A DNA stretch of 64,000 nt from Lunatibacter salilacus (lineage in GTDB: Bacteria > Bacteroidota > Bacteroidia > Cytophagales > Cyclobacteriaceae): NCBI RefSeq assembly GCF_009797935.1, contig NZ_VOLC01000004.1:1-64000 (forward strand). The letters are read 5' to 3'. Below the pieces are notes generated by a model. The model ran no database searches. It saw nothing but the letters and a program-made list of their open reading frames with translations, and was not told the origin of the DNA. Of this stretch, positions 7,722 to 17,073 are shown in pieces. Every line of letters starts with the position of its first letter. Within the stretch, counting starts at the first letter, position 1. Position numbers and translations under genes: made by a program.

Positions 7722-9725
7722 ATGCTTTTTATGCATAATCAAGTGCTTACAGACAATACATATCAGAAATTCGAAGAACATTTCAAGGAGTTCAACCTGG
7801 CAACAGTACTAACTAGACCCGAGAAGGCACGTACAATGATGGGTCAGATTGATTTACTCATAGACACCACAGAAGGGCTTGATTTTATTTACCAAAATAT
7901 AGAAAATCTATCTAACGCAGGCATATTTGAAGGGTCCCCTTGGGCTGATCCCTCCAAACTGGTGGCAGGCTTGGTAAATGGGACACTTAAAAGTGGCCAC
8001 CCAAATTCTACCATCGAGATCCTGAGCGAATTGCGTTTATTGGCTATTGCAAAAGGGGACTTGGAGATGAAAGGCATAACCCCTTCCGATGCTGAAAATT
8101 TCATACAAGAAGTCATCGTGGCCAATTTGGAGTTTGTTTTTAATGAGCCATTGGAGGAGACTAGGCTGGTGATGAGTGAGCATGAACTGAAGAAAGTTCA
8201 CACCCTATTTAAGTTCATTGCGGAAAAAACCAAACTGGACAATGTCAAAGAAAAGCTCGTGGAAGAGCTGACATTGATCTGTGAGCAGAGACCAGTAGTC
8301 ACTGAAAAACAGCGAAAGATAATAGCCCTGGTAAAGGAAAAAATAGATCTAAACCCTAAAAATGATCTGGACGCTCGGCTTCTGAGGTTTCAAAGATGTA
8401 TTTACAGACCAACCATACATACCGTCAATAAGGATTATCAAGAATATGGTGCCACATTGACTGAGTTGTCAGAAGACAAGTTGCGGGAGGAAGCCATGGA
8501 CATGAGCAAAGCCATGCTAAGTTTTGGATTGGTAAGTCAATATCATTCCGTACTGCTGATTTTTCTTATTGAGAATGGGCATAATGAATTGATACCAGAG
8601 TGTTTGGGCTTGACTGATGCAGGCAAAGCAAGATGGAACGAATTCAGTGAATTCATCTCCAATTTAATTCTGAAAACCATTCATCCATTTAATGCTCAAT
8701 GTATATATGGGCTGGCCAAAATGCTTGAATCGGGTATTTTTTCCAGAGAGGCTGTCCGTTCGGGATTGGCCAATATGCTCACTCTCGAGATTCACCCTGA
8801 GGTGGAGGCTCGGATATTGAAATCTACCAAAACTCCACATGAAAATTTAACTGCATTACAGTATCTGATGGGAGCGTTGTTTAGGGTATTGGGACAGCCA
8901 CTTGGTGTAGGACAAGGTAATAATCCAACCTGTCAAAGTGCCCGCGGTATTAGTATGTGGAGTCAACATGCCCCTGCCAAACTTATCGATATGGTGCAAA
9001 CGGCAGCCACTTATAATGATCTTTCCTTTCGATTTGAAGCCCAGGAAATAAAATCATCCCAAGTAGGTTTGGGCTTGGTTCAGAAACTAGACCATAATTT
9101 GGATGCGGTGTCGGTGACTTTGGTGCCTATGCTGGATAAGGTTTACAATGAGATGATGGTAAAAGCAGCCGGGCGAGGAGAGGATCCCCACAAGTGGGTA
9201 AATCCGGCACTCTACGGACAATGGATTCAAATTGGTTTTGCATCGGCGTATGATTACCTGTACAATGCCATCATTGACTATGACGGATTTGTAAGGGTGT
9301 TTTATGCCATGTGTCATCCAGCTTATAATGGTGGACATAGGTTGATCTACCCAAATCCTGTGGGGATCTTTATCACAAGTGCGAAAGGAGATATGTTAGG
9401 TTTCCATGCTGTTTCTTTGCTGCGGGTTGATTTAGATTATAAAGGAGTCTACAGGGCTTATTTTCTTAACCCCAACAATGAAGGCCGCCAAGATTGGGGT
9501 CAAAAAATCAAACCCTCCGTCCACGGAAATGGAGAGATATACGGGGAATCATCCCTACCCTTGCATGAATTTGCTGCAAGGATTTATGCTTTTCATTACA
9601 ACAATTTGGAAGCGGCAGATAAAATGGAAAATGTTCCTGAAATAGAGATTCAAAAAATCAGAACGTTGGCTAAGGAAAGTTGGGGGCGTGCTTACACTTG
9701 GCTAGAAACAAAAAAAATATGGTAA
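7722..9725 (+). CDS. Large uncharacterised protein with papain-like Cys-His-Asn signature
   Basis: This 667-residue soluble protein has no signal peptide. Residues 1 to about 350 appear mostly helical. The C-terminal half carries LGVGQGNNPTCQSARGISMW, where Gln398 and Cys404 are six residues apart as in papain (Gln19/Cys25); later GFHAVSLLRVD (His562) and YFLNPNNEGRQDWG (Asn583 or Asn585) follow in the papain order Q-C-H-N, and the final segment resembles the NSWG region. I infer a papain-fold peptidase, transpeptidase or acyltransferase. The family name is not known to me. Its last codons overlap the start of the racemase gene, so the two are probably translationally coupled. Start could be 7722 or the ATG at 7731. 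Confidence 0.6.
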   Translation: MLFMHNQVLTDNTYQKFEEHFKEFNLATVLTRPEKARTMMGQIDLLIDTTEGLDFIYQNIENLSNAGIFEGSPWADPSKLVAGLVNGTLKSGHPNSTIEILSELRLLAIAKGDLEMKGITPSDAENFIQEVIVANLEFVFNEPLEETRLVMSEHELKKVHTLFKFIAEKTKLDNVKEKLVEELTLICEQRPVVTEKQRKIIALVKEKIDLNPKNDLDARLLRFQRCIYRPTIHTVNKDYQEYGATLTELSEDKLREEAMDMSKAMLSFGLVSQYHSVLLIFLIENGHNELIPECLGLTDAGKARWNEFSEFISNLILKTIHPFNAQCIYGLAKMLESGIFSREAVRSGLANMLTLEIHPEVEARILKSTKTPHENLTALQYLMGALFRVLGQPLGVGQGNNPTCQSARGISMWSQHAPAKLIDMVQTAATYNDLSFRFEAQEIKSSQVGLGLVQKLDHNLDAVSVTLVPMLDKVYNEMMVKAAGRGEDPHKWVNPALYGQWIQIGFASAYDYLYNAIIDYDGFVRVFYAMCHPAYNGGHRLIYPNPVGIFITSAKGDMLGFHAVSLLRVDLDYKGVYRAYFLNPNNEGRQDWGQKIKPSVHGNGEIYGESSLPLHEFAARIYAFHYNNLEAADKMENVPEIEIQKIRTLAKESWGRAYTWLETKKIW

Positions 9726-10876
9726 AACATTCCTCGAGGATTGAATTGAAACAATCCGCATACAAAAACAATATAAACTTTATCAGAAAAAAAATTGGTG
9801 AACATGCGATCGTTTCTTCAGTAGTGAAGGCCAATGCCTATGGTCACGGTATTCGAACCTTTGTGCCAATGGCCGAAAAATGCGGTGTTAACCATTTTTC
9901 GGTTGCCTCCAGCTTTGAGGCTGAAGAGGTGATGAGCGTATGCTCTCCTTCAAGCCGTATTATGATTATGGGCATTATCTACGAAGAAGACATTCCCTGG
10001 GCGATCGAGAACGATATTGAGTTTTTTGTTTACAATATTGAGCGGCTGCCGAAGACCTTGGCGGCCGCTAAAAAAGTGGGGAAAGCGGCCAAAGTCCATA
10101 TTGAAGTAGAAACGGGAGCCAATAGGACTGGATTGCCCCAGAAGGATTTTCTCAAAGTGCTCACTTTTCTGAAAAAGCATGAGGAGCATATTGTCTTTGA
10201 GGGTCTTTGTACCCACTTTGGCGGTGCGGAATCCATTGCCAATCAGTTTAAAATTGACATGCAACATAAGCGGTACAAGGCATTTCTCAAGCAATGTAGG
10301 GAGAAGAAAATACTGCCTAATATCCGACATATTGCTTGCTCCGCCGCTGCGTTGGCCATGGAGGATACGGTGTACGACATGGTTCGGATTGGAGTAGCGC
10401 AATATGGATTTTGGCCCAGCCCGGATATATATTTTGCGCACCTGCACGAAACCAACAAAAAATCGGATAATTCCCTTAAGCGGATTTTTACCTGGAAAAC
10501 GGACATTATGGACATCCGGGATGTGGAACAGGGAGAGTTCATCGGCTATGGTACATCGTTTCAGGCAACACACAAGATGACCATTGCTGTGATGCCCTTG
10601 GGCTATTCCAACGGCTATCCAAGGGCTCTGTCCAATAGAGGATTTGTATTAATCCATGGTAAAAAGGCTCCGATCGTTGGCCTTATCAATATGAATTTGT
10701 TTATGGTGGATATTACCCATATAAAAGAAGCTGAGCTTGGCGATGAGGTGGTACTCATAGGAAGGCAAAATAACAACGTGATTAACGTGTCCAGTTTTAC
10801 CAACAGCACGCAGCTATTGAACAATGAGATGCTAAGCAGATTGCCTGCCGCTATTCCACGGACTGTAGTGAGGTAA
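9719..10876 (+). CDS. Alanine racemase (stand-alone, PLP-dependent)
   Basis: The fold-III PLP barrel is clear. VVKANAYGHG carries the PLP lysine (Lys37), ETGANRTGL and CSAAALAM follow, RIGVAQYGFWP closes the barrel and GEFIGYGTSF holds the second catalytic base (Tyr277). The usual M-D-Q in the C-terminal domain is replaced by MNLFMVDIT, a variant at a substrate-side position. It would interconvert L- and D-alanine or a related amino acid. ATG at 9719 overlaps the preceding stop (ATGGTAA). In Bacteroidota the housekeeping alanine racemase is normally fused to MurF; a free-standing copy beside an ATP-grasp ligase suggests D-amino-acid supply for a dedicated product. Confidence 0.88.
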   Translation: MVKHSSRIELKQSAYKNNINFIRKKIGEHAIVSSVVKANAYGHGIRTFVPMAEKCGVNHFSVASSFEAEEVMSVCSPSSRIMIMGIIYEEDIPWAIENDIEFFVYNIERLPKTLAAAKKVGKAAKVHIEVETGANRTGLPQKDFLKVLTFLKKHEEHIVFEGLCTHFGGAESIANQFKIDMQHKRYKAFLKQCREKKILPNIRHIACSAAALAMEDTVYDMVRIGVAQYGFWPSPDIYFAHLHETNKKSDNSLKRIFTWKTDIMDIRDVEQGEFIGYGTSFQATHKMTIAVMPLGYSNGYPRALSNRGFVLIHGKKAPIVGLINMNLFMVDITHIKEAELGDEVVLIGRQNNNVINVSSFTNSTQLLNNEMLSRLPAAIPRTVVR

Positions 10877-10994
10877 TGGATGGGTTAAGAAAGAAGATAG
10901 TCAACGGACCGCTAAAAAAATGGATGTAAGGCAAATTACCCTTCAATTCGTAATTAGTACTTTGGCCCCTAGCGTCTTCTTTCTTTAGAATCAC
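10877..10994. other. Intergenic spacer after the racemase
   Basis: This short stretch contains a weak AATTACG-like word of the kind that recurs at 40960-41095. No gene or strong terminator is seen. Confidence 0.35.
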
Positions 10995-11430
10995 TTAATT
11001 TATTAAATCGTTAATATCTCTAATTGCGGCATCTTTTGAGCATTTCGCGATTTTTGCCCCTTTGGAAGATGTTAACTTTCCTTCAAATCCGTCAAGAATT
11101 TTATTTAACAACTTCTTCTGCCTTTCATTCTAGCCCGTTTTTGAATGTTTATTCCAAAATTCAGCCATAAGCAAAACAGGGTTTAAAATTGTTTCGGTAG
11201 AATTAAGTGCGTTCAACAGGCAACTTAGAAACCATTTCAACCAGTCAGTTATGTCTAGATTTCCTTTTTGGGTTTTTTTAAGTACTTCGTAATAAGCTTT
11301 TCTTTCCGCTCTGATCCGGACCAGTCGGGAAGAGTGCTGCATGCCAGTCAAAAAGCTGTTCAGTGGTTAGCGGACTAAAACAATTCTGAGTTGCATCAAG
11401 CATCATTTCAACTATTCCATTCTTTTTCTT
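10995..11430 (-). pseudogene. Fic-domain protein relic lacking its catalytic core
   Basis: The minus strand encodes pieces of a Fic/DOC protein. From about 11430: NGIVEMMLDATQNCFSPLTT and FDWHAALFPTG, the segment that precedes the Fic core. This joins, in another frame, to RAERKAYYEVLKKTQKGN and DWLKWFLSCLLNALN, which normally follow the core. A TAG at 11130-11132 then interrupts NKHSKTG/NERQKKLLNKILDGFEGKLTSSK, a winged-helix tail that ends at 10995. The HPFxxGNGR AMPylation motif should lie between the first two pieces and is deleted. The gene therefore has an internal deletion, a frameshift and a nonsense codon, and is dead. Confidence 0.75.
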
Positions 11431-11461
11431 ATTTCTTCAAATCGTAAAACAGTTGCACAAC

Positions 11462-11703
11462 TTGGCAGGAGTGGATATGGTGCTTGAAAAAAAGCGCATG
11501 GAGGAAACCGTTTATTTTATTTTTGAAGTTTCCCCCGAGGGAAAAATGGAGAATCTGGAAGTAACCAATCCCGAACCGCATCCCCACTTGCCCTAGAGGC
11601 ATTAAGGGTCCTGTACGAATATCCCTATCTCTGGAGACCCGCAAGCGAAGATGTTGAAAAATGCCGCGTATTGATGCGTGTACCCATACGTTTTAAGCTA
11701 TAA
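11462..11703 (+). pseudogene. TonB C-terminal-like domain relic with frameshift
   Basis: One frame gives MEETVYFIFEVSPEGKMENL followed by EVTNPEPHPHL. After a one-base shift near 11591 another frame gives LEALRVLYEYPYLWRPASED then CRVLMRVPIRFKL and a stop. Together these match the TonB C-terminal domain pattern (F-x-V-x-x-x-G-x-[IVL], H-P-x-L, ALRVV, W-x-P, V-x-V-P-I-x-F-K-L). No upstream membrane anchor or proline-rich region is present. It is a fragment, either a degraded TonB or an M56/TonB-type protein tail. Confidence 0.55.
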
Positions 11704-12160
11704 CATGCCCCCAGCATCAAACCAATAGAATTCCACCACATTTCAACTATATTTCCCTTCAAAAATATACACCAGTATCTAATATCAACAAATATCATTT
11801 TTCATATTTAGGCCATAGGCCATATTTCAACAATATTTCCACCATATTTCCCTCCAATAATATCCACAAATATCCAGTATCAATAAATATCAATTCAAGA
11901 ACTACCGTCAAAGAACAACTAATAACCCATCAAAATATAATACCAAAAAACCCTGAATATTAATACATTGAAACCATTATAGTATTTATTTTTTTTAATC
12001 CGTAATTTAACAGCAATATTTTGGCCTAGAATTTGCAAATTACCAACAAGAACCAGACATTTTAAGGAATTTCTGAATAAAACGATTTCCTTTGCAAGTC
12101 GAAGAGTGGATAGCCCAGTAGGGTTTCATCTTTATTTTAAATATTAATTTTAATTTTAAT
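11704..12160. repeat. ATATC / ATATTTCC degenerate repeat tract and AT-rich leader
   Basis: From 11735 to 11905 the words AATATCAACAAATATC and ATATTTCCACCATATTTCC recur many times with substitutions; GGCCATAGGCC sits in the middle. The rest of the interval, up to the response regulator start, is AT-rich and ends in runs of TTTAAT. I see no gene. The word family is shared with 7618-7710, suggesting one dispersed low-complexity repeat class. Confidence 0.5.
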
Positions 12161-12574
12161 ATGGATAAGAAGTTGAATTGTGTGATGTTGGTTGATGATG
12201 ATGAGGCAGTCAACTATTTGCATCGGGAAATCTTGGAGGAAGCCGGGTTTGCAAGCAATATTATTGTGTCCGATACAGCAAGTAAGGCACTTAGTCTGCT
12301 GGAAAAACCTGATAGGGAAGCCTGTGAGCAACCCGATGTGATTTTTCTGGACCTTAATATGCCTTTAATGTGTGGGTGGGATTTTGTGGAACGATTGGCC
12401 GACAAGAAGATTGGTGATGACTCCTTTCCACTTATTTTCATTCTCACCACTTCAATGAATGTAAATAATTTGAAAAGAGCAGTTGGGTCCAACAGAATTA
12501 CAGGGTTTTTACCCAAACCACTTACTGAAGAAATGTTGCATGGAATTTTATCCCGACATTTCGCCAGCTCCTAA
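12161..12574 (+). CDS. Single-domain response regulator (CheY-like receiver)
   Basis: The 137-residue protein is a bare receiver domain with no output domain. The acidic pocket is VDDDE at residues 11-15, the phosphoacceptor is Asp64 in VIFLDLNMP, the conserved hydroxyl lies in ILTTS, and the conserved lysine is in FLPKPL. It resembles the Rcp1-type small regulators that pair with multi-PAS histidine kinases in Bacteroidota. No kinase gene is adjacent, so its partner is elsewhere; the kinase at 52.9 kb has its own regulator. It stands alone, preceded by an unusually AT-rich leader. Confidence 0.85.
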   Translation: MDKKLNCVMLVDDDEAVNYLHREILEEAGFASNIIVSDTASKALSLLEKPDREACEQPDVIFLDLNMPLMCGWDFVERLADKKIGDDSFPLIFILTTSMNVNNLKRAVGSNRITGFLPKPLTEEMLHGILSRHFASS

Positions 12575-12751
12575 TATTCGCAGTTATCAGTGATTTTTTC
12601 CGCTTATCCCCATTTGGGTTTACTTATGTATAAGCTTATATGGGGAGCGGTTTTAATTTAAAATTTCTCTTTTTGAAATGCGTTTATTATTTGTTTACTT
12701 TGGTTTGCTGATAACAGCCTGCCTTAAAACAAAATAGCCCTATTCCCCCAT

Positions 12752-15571
12752 TTGCCCATGAATTCCATATACGCTAAATGGAAATACCTCCTCGCCGCAT
12801 TCCTTTCAATTTGGTTTGTGGTATGGGGTATCAATGCAATATCCTTAGAGAACAAACACAGGTATGTTCCCGCTGCTATTTTGGGACAGGAAGTGGATTT
12901 CAACCGGGATATTCGCCCCATCATCAATAAAAAATGCATAGCCTGTCATGGCGGGGTAAAAAAGTCAGGCGGTTTCAGCCTGCTTTTTGAAGAGGAGGCG
13001 TTGGCGGTCAATGAGTCCGGCGAACGGGCAATCGTACCGGGAAGTATCCGAAAAAGTGAACTGATCAAACGAATAAACCACCGTGATCCAGAATATAGAA
13101 TGCCCTTGGAGGGTGAACCGTTGGAGAACGAGGAGATTGCCCTTTTAACCAAATGGATCAATCAGGGTGCAAGATGGAAGGATCATTGGGCATACATCCC
13201 GCCAGAACCCCAACAAATCCCGAATATTTCCGATCCATGGATTCAGAATGACATAGACAAATTCATTCTCTCCAAGCTCAATAAGGAAAAGCTGCTTCCA
13301 AATCCAAAGTCAGATAGATATACCCTGCTCCGACGCGTGAGTCTTGACCTGACCGGACTTCCACCCACGCTGGAGGAAATGGAAGCATTTATAGGGGACG
13401 AATCCGACTCGGCTTTCGAAAAGGTAGTTGACCGCCTGCTGGCTTCTCCCGCTTTTGGGGAACGATGGGCAGCTATGTGGATGGATATGGCCCGGTATGC
13501 TGATTCAAAAGGTTATGAAGCCGATCGACCCAGAAGTATCTGGAAATACCGGGACTGGCTAATCAAGGCTTTCAATGATAACGTTCCTTTCGACCAATTT
13601 ATCACCTTGCAGCTGGCTGGGGACCTGCTTCCCAATCCTACTGATGAACAGCTCATCGCCACTGCCTTTCACCGCAATACCATGAACAATGATGAGGGGG
13701 GAACAGACAATGAGGAATACAGAACTGTTGCGCTGATCGATCGGGTAAACACTACTTGGTCTGTATTGCAGGGTACTACGATGGAGTGTGTCCAGTGTCA
13801 TAGTCACCCTTATGACCCTATTAGGCATGAAAATTTTTACCAATCCATGGCCTTCTTTAACCAAAGTGCCGATGCGGATATACCCAGCGAATCCCCGACC
13901 TTGGTTCAGTTTAAGGAAGAGGAAGACTTACAGAAATTGAGCCGGGTCAAAAATTGGGCAGCAACACATCCGGGTAAGAAGGATTCGGTTTATTTTGAAA
14001 AACTGATCCGTATCACAGAACCGAAGCTACATCCCCATTACTTTGAACAAATGGAAAAAGATATTCCCATTCGCGGTACGGCCACCTTCAAAGTCACGGA
14101 CAGTGTTTACTCATTTACCAAAGAGGTGCCACTGATGAGTGAGGACAGAATAATGCTTCGCTACAGGGCCGATACCTCAGTGGGGACCCTTCAAATACGG
14201 CTAGATAACAAAGAGGGCGAATTAATAGGCTCCATTCCAGTCAACAGAAAAACAAAAACTGAATACAATAAGGAAGTGAAAAAGGATAAAATATATACCA
14301 TCAATGAAACGGTATCCTTTCCGGTAAAACCAATTTCAGGAAAGCGGGATATTTACTTGGTTTTGGAAGGAAATACGGGATTAAAGACGGAATGTACCAT
14401 AGAATGGGTTTTGTTTCACCATGCTCTACCGGGAGAAGAAGAAAGTGGCTTTGAAGAAATAGCTAGAGATTTCCATGAAATTTTCAACAGTACGAACGAA
14501 AAAGTCACCACTCCCATTATGCTGGAGCTGAAAGATGGGTACCGAAGAAAAACCAACGTATTCGAAAAAGGCAGCTGGATGTCTCATGGGGAGCAGGTAG
14601 AACCCGGCGTTCCGGCGAAATGGAATGCCCTCACGCCAACTATGGAAAAAAACAGATTGGGCCTGGCTCAATGGCTGACAGATCCGGACAACCCTTTGAC
14701 GGCCCGGGTGACTGTAAACCGGTTTTGGGAACAGCTTTTCGGGTTGGGTATCGTTGAGACCATTGAGGATTTTGGATCTCAAGGTTTTGCCCCCACCCAT
14801 CCGGAATTGTTGGATTGGCTGGCTTTGCAGTTTGTCCACGAACATCAGTGGGACATCAAAAAATTACTTAAGCAGTTGGTCATGTCGGCTACCTATCAGC
14901 AATCTTCCCATATGAGGGAGGACTTGGAGCAGGTAGATCCCCGGAATCAATTATTGGCGCGGGGCCCTAGGCTCCGATTGACCGCTGAGCAGGTTCGGGA
15001 TCAGGCATTGGCTGTCAGCGGATTACTTAGTCCAAAGATGTTTGGACCAAGTGTGATGCCCGAGCAGCCTGAGGGGATTTGGCAGGTAGTGTACAGTGGG
15101 GGAAATAAATGGGAGACAAGTAGCGGAGAAGACAAATACCGCAGGGCTTTGTACACCTTTTGGCGTAGAACAAGTCCCTATCCTTCATTTATTTCCTTTG
15201 ATGCACCTAGCCGAGAAGTGTGTCTTCCCCGTAGAATAGATACGAACACGCCACTTCAAGCCTTGGTATCCCTAAATGATCCGGTTTATTTGGAGACTGC
15301 CCAAGGCTTGGCACGGAGGACGCTGGAGAGCTCACCGGAAGCCAATCCTGAAAAGTTAATTGCGATCATGTATGGATTTGCGATGGCAAGAGGGTTGGAT
15401 CACGAAAAGCTGCAGGATCTTATTGAACTATACAGGCAAACGCAGGTCTATTTTGACAATGACCCGGGTGCGATCTGTCAGTTTACCGGAGAAGAGGACA
15501 AAGAATTGGCCGTCATGACCGTGATGGCTAACGTGATCATGAATTTGGATGAATTTGTGATGAAATCATAA
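12752..15571 (+). CDS. PSD1-type DUF1549/DUF1553 protein with planctomycete cytochrome c domain
   Basis: The 939-residue product has an N-terminal membrane anchor or signal (residues about 10-28), then a planctomycete-type cytochrome c domain with CIACH (Cys62, Cys65, His66) and MPLEGEPL. Next come DUF1549 ([27 protein letters not shown]), a second CVQCH haem-like motif (Cys346-His350) and DUF1553 near the C terminus ([40 protein letters not shown] end). This order is the standard PSD1 architecture. These proteins are abundant in Planctomycetes and polysaccharide-degrading Bacteroidota and nearly always precede a DUF1501 gene, as here six bases downstream. Molecular function is not established. 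Confidence 0.9.
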   Translation: MPMNSIYAKWKYLLAAFLSIWFVVWGINAISLENKHRYVPAAILGQEVDFNRDIRPIINKKCIACHGGVKKSGGFSLLFEEEALAVNESGERAIVPGSIRKSELIKRINHRDPEYRMPLEGEPLENEEIALLTKWINQGARWKDHWAYIPPEPQQIPNISDPWIQNDIDKFILSKLNKEKLLPNPKSDRYTLLRRVSLDLTGLPPTLEEMEAFIGDESDSAFEKVVDRLLASPAFGERWAAMWMDMARYADSKGYEADRPRSIWKYRDWLIKAFNDNVPFDQFITLQLAGDLLPNPTDEQLIATAFHRNTMNNDEGGTDNEEYRTVALIDRVNTTWSVLQGTTMECVQCHSHPYDPIRHENFYQSMAFFNQSADADIPSESPTLVQFKEEEDLQKLSRVKNWAATHPGKKDSVYFEKLIRITEPKLHPHYFEQMEKDIPIRGTATFKVTDSVYSFTKEVPLMSEDRIMLRYRADTSVGTLQIRLDNKEGELIGSIPVNRKTKTEYNKEVKKDKIYTINETVSFPVKPISGKRDIYLVLEGNTGLKTECTIEWVLFHHALPGEEESGFEEIARDFHEIFNSTNEKVTTPIMLELKDGYRRKTNVFEKGSWMSHGEQVEPGVPAKWNALTPTMEKNRLGLAQWLTDPDNPLTARVTVNRFWEQLFGLGIVETIEDFGSQGFAPTHPELLDWLALQFVHEHQWDIKKLLKQLVMSATYQQSSHMREDLEQVDPRNQLLARGPRLRLTAEQVRDQALAVSGLLSPKMFGPSVMPEQPEGIWQVVYSGGNKWETSSGEDKYRRALYTFWRRTSPYPSFISFDAPSREVCLPRRIDTNTPLQALVSLNDPVYLETAQGLARRTLESSPEANPEKLIAIMYGFAMARGLDHEKLQDLIELYRQTQVYFDNDPGAICQFTGEEDKELAVMTVMANVIMNLDEFVMKS

Positions 15572-15577
15572 CATGCC

Positions 15578-17056
15578 ATGAATTTACAACAGGAATTACA
15601 ATATAGAACACTTCAACGCGAGACGCGGAGACATTTTCTGAAGCAATGTGCCCAGGGTTTGGGTTCCATTGCCTTGGGGTCGTTGATTGGTTGCGGTGCC
15701 TCAAGCACTCAAGAAGAACAGGCTTCGGCAGTGATGGAAAGTCTCGCTGCCAAAATGCCGCATTTTGCACCTACGGCCAAGCGAATAATTTACCTTCATA
15801 TGGCCGGCGCACCTTCTCAGTTGGAGCTGTTTGACTACAAGCCCGAGTTGGGCAAGTTGGATGGAAAAGATTGTCCGCCTTCTTTGTTGGAAGGGAAAAA
15901 ATTTGCCTTTATTCAAGGAGTACCCAAAATGCTGGGTCCTCAAGCGGAATTTAAGCCTCGTGGTGAATCCGGGATGATGATTTCAGACTGGTTACCCCAC
16001 TTTTCCACCATTGCGGACGACGTGTCCCTGATCCGCACCATGCATACCGACGAATTCAACCACGCCCCTGCCCAATTGCTATTGCAAACGGGAGGCCCCC
16101 GATTGGGAAGGCCCAGCATGGGATCCTGGGTGACCTATGGTTTGGGTTCTGATAATGAAAACTTACCGGGATTTATGGTACTGGTATCAGGAGGGAATAC
16201 CCCCGACGCCGGTAAATCAGTATGGGGAAGTGGGTTTTTGCCCTCGGTGTACCAGGGCGTGCAGTGCAGGTCAGAGGGTGACCCGGTTCTGTTTGTTTCC
16301 AATCCGGAAGGAATGAGCCGGGACTTACGCAGAAATACCATAGACGCCATCAATAAAATCAACGATAAGGAATACCAGGAAATGGGAGATCCGGAGATTT
16401 TGACCCGTATTTCCCAATATGAAATGTCCTTCCGTATGCAGACCTCCGTTCCAGAGGTAATGGATATAAAAGATGAACCGGCCTATATACATGATATGTA
16501 CGGGACGGAGCCCGGCAAAACGTCCTTTGCCAATAACTGCCTTTTGGCTAGGAGGCTGGTCGAACAGGGTGTTCGCTTTGTTCAGTTATTTGATTGGGGA
16601 TGGGACACCCACGGGGTGAGTGAGGGAGATTCAATAGAAGGCGGACTGAAAAACAAATGCAGCCAAGTTGACCGACCTATGACCGCACTGATTAAAGATC
16701 TAAAACAACGAGGCCTGCTGGATGAAACCCTTGTCGTTTGGGGGGGAGAATTTGGCCGTACTCCCATGCAGGAAAACCGGGGAGGTAAAGTTTGGCCCTT
16801 TAAAGGAAGGGATCACCACACCGAAGCTTTCCCCATCTGGATGGCTGGGGGTGGTGTGAAAGGCGGCTACACCCACGGGGAGACAGATGAAATCGGGTAT
16901 TATGGAATCAAAGATAAAGTTCACGTCCATGACCTGCAGGCGACCATCATGCATCTGCTGGGTATGGATCATGAAAAATTCACTTACTTTGCCCAAGGTA
17001 GGGATTTTAGGCTGACAGATGTGGCGGGAAAAGTAGTTCATAAAATTATAGCATAA
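15578..17056 (+). CDS. DUF1501 protein (Tat-exported sulfatase-fold relative)
   Basis: The 492-residue protein starts with a Tat-type signal (TRRHFLKQCAQGLGSIALGS) ending in a possible lipobox SLIGC. The body is DUF1501: RIIYLHMAGAPSQLELFDYK, EFNHAPAQLLLQTGGPRLGRP, GVRFVQLFDWGWDTHG, VVWGGEFGRTPM and GRDHHTEAFPIWMAGGGVKGG. The family has an alkaline-phosphatase-like fold with metal-binding His and Asp residues. The gene follows the PSD1 gene by six bases and precedes the cytochrome-LRR gene by 17, so the three form one operon. The partnership of PSD1 and DUF1501 is conserved, but the substrate is unknown. Confidence 0.92.
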   Translation: MNLQQELQYRTLQRETRRHFLKQCAQGLGSIALGSLIGCGASSTQEEQASAVMESLAAKMPHFAPTAKRIIYLHMAGAPSQLELFDYKPELGKLDGKDCPPSLLEGKKFAFIQGVPKMLGPQAEFKPRGESGMMISDWLPHFSTIADDVSLIRTMHTDEFNHAPAQLLLQTGGPRLGRPSMGSWVTYGLGSDNENLPGFMVLVSGGNTPDAGKSVWGSGFLPSVYQGVQCRSEGDPVLFVSNPEGMSRDLRRNTIDAINKINDKEYQEMGDPEILTRISQYEMSFRMQTSVPEVMDIKDEPAYIHDMYGTEPGKTSFANNCLLARRLVEQGVRFVQLFDWGWDTHGVSEGDSIEGGLKNKCSQVDRPMTALIKDLKQRGLLDETLVVWGGEFGRTPMQENRGGKVWPFKGRDHHTEAFPIWMAGGGVKGGYTHGETDEIGYYGIKDKVHVHDLQATIMHLLGMDHEKFTYFAQGRDFRLTDVAGKVVHKIIA

Positions 17057-17073
17057 ATACACTTGAGTATAAC

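Noticed and set aside
7544..7738. Short open frame in the ATATC repeat
   Set aside because: The composition is repeat-driven and it overlaps the start of the 667-residue gene; no protein features.
9950..10573. 207-codon minus-strand frame inside the alanine racemase gene
   Set aside because: It is a shadow of a clear racemase with all catalytic motifs.
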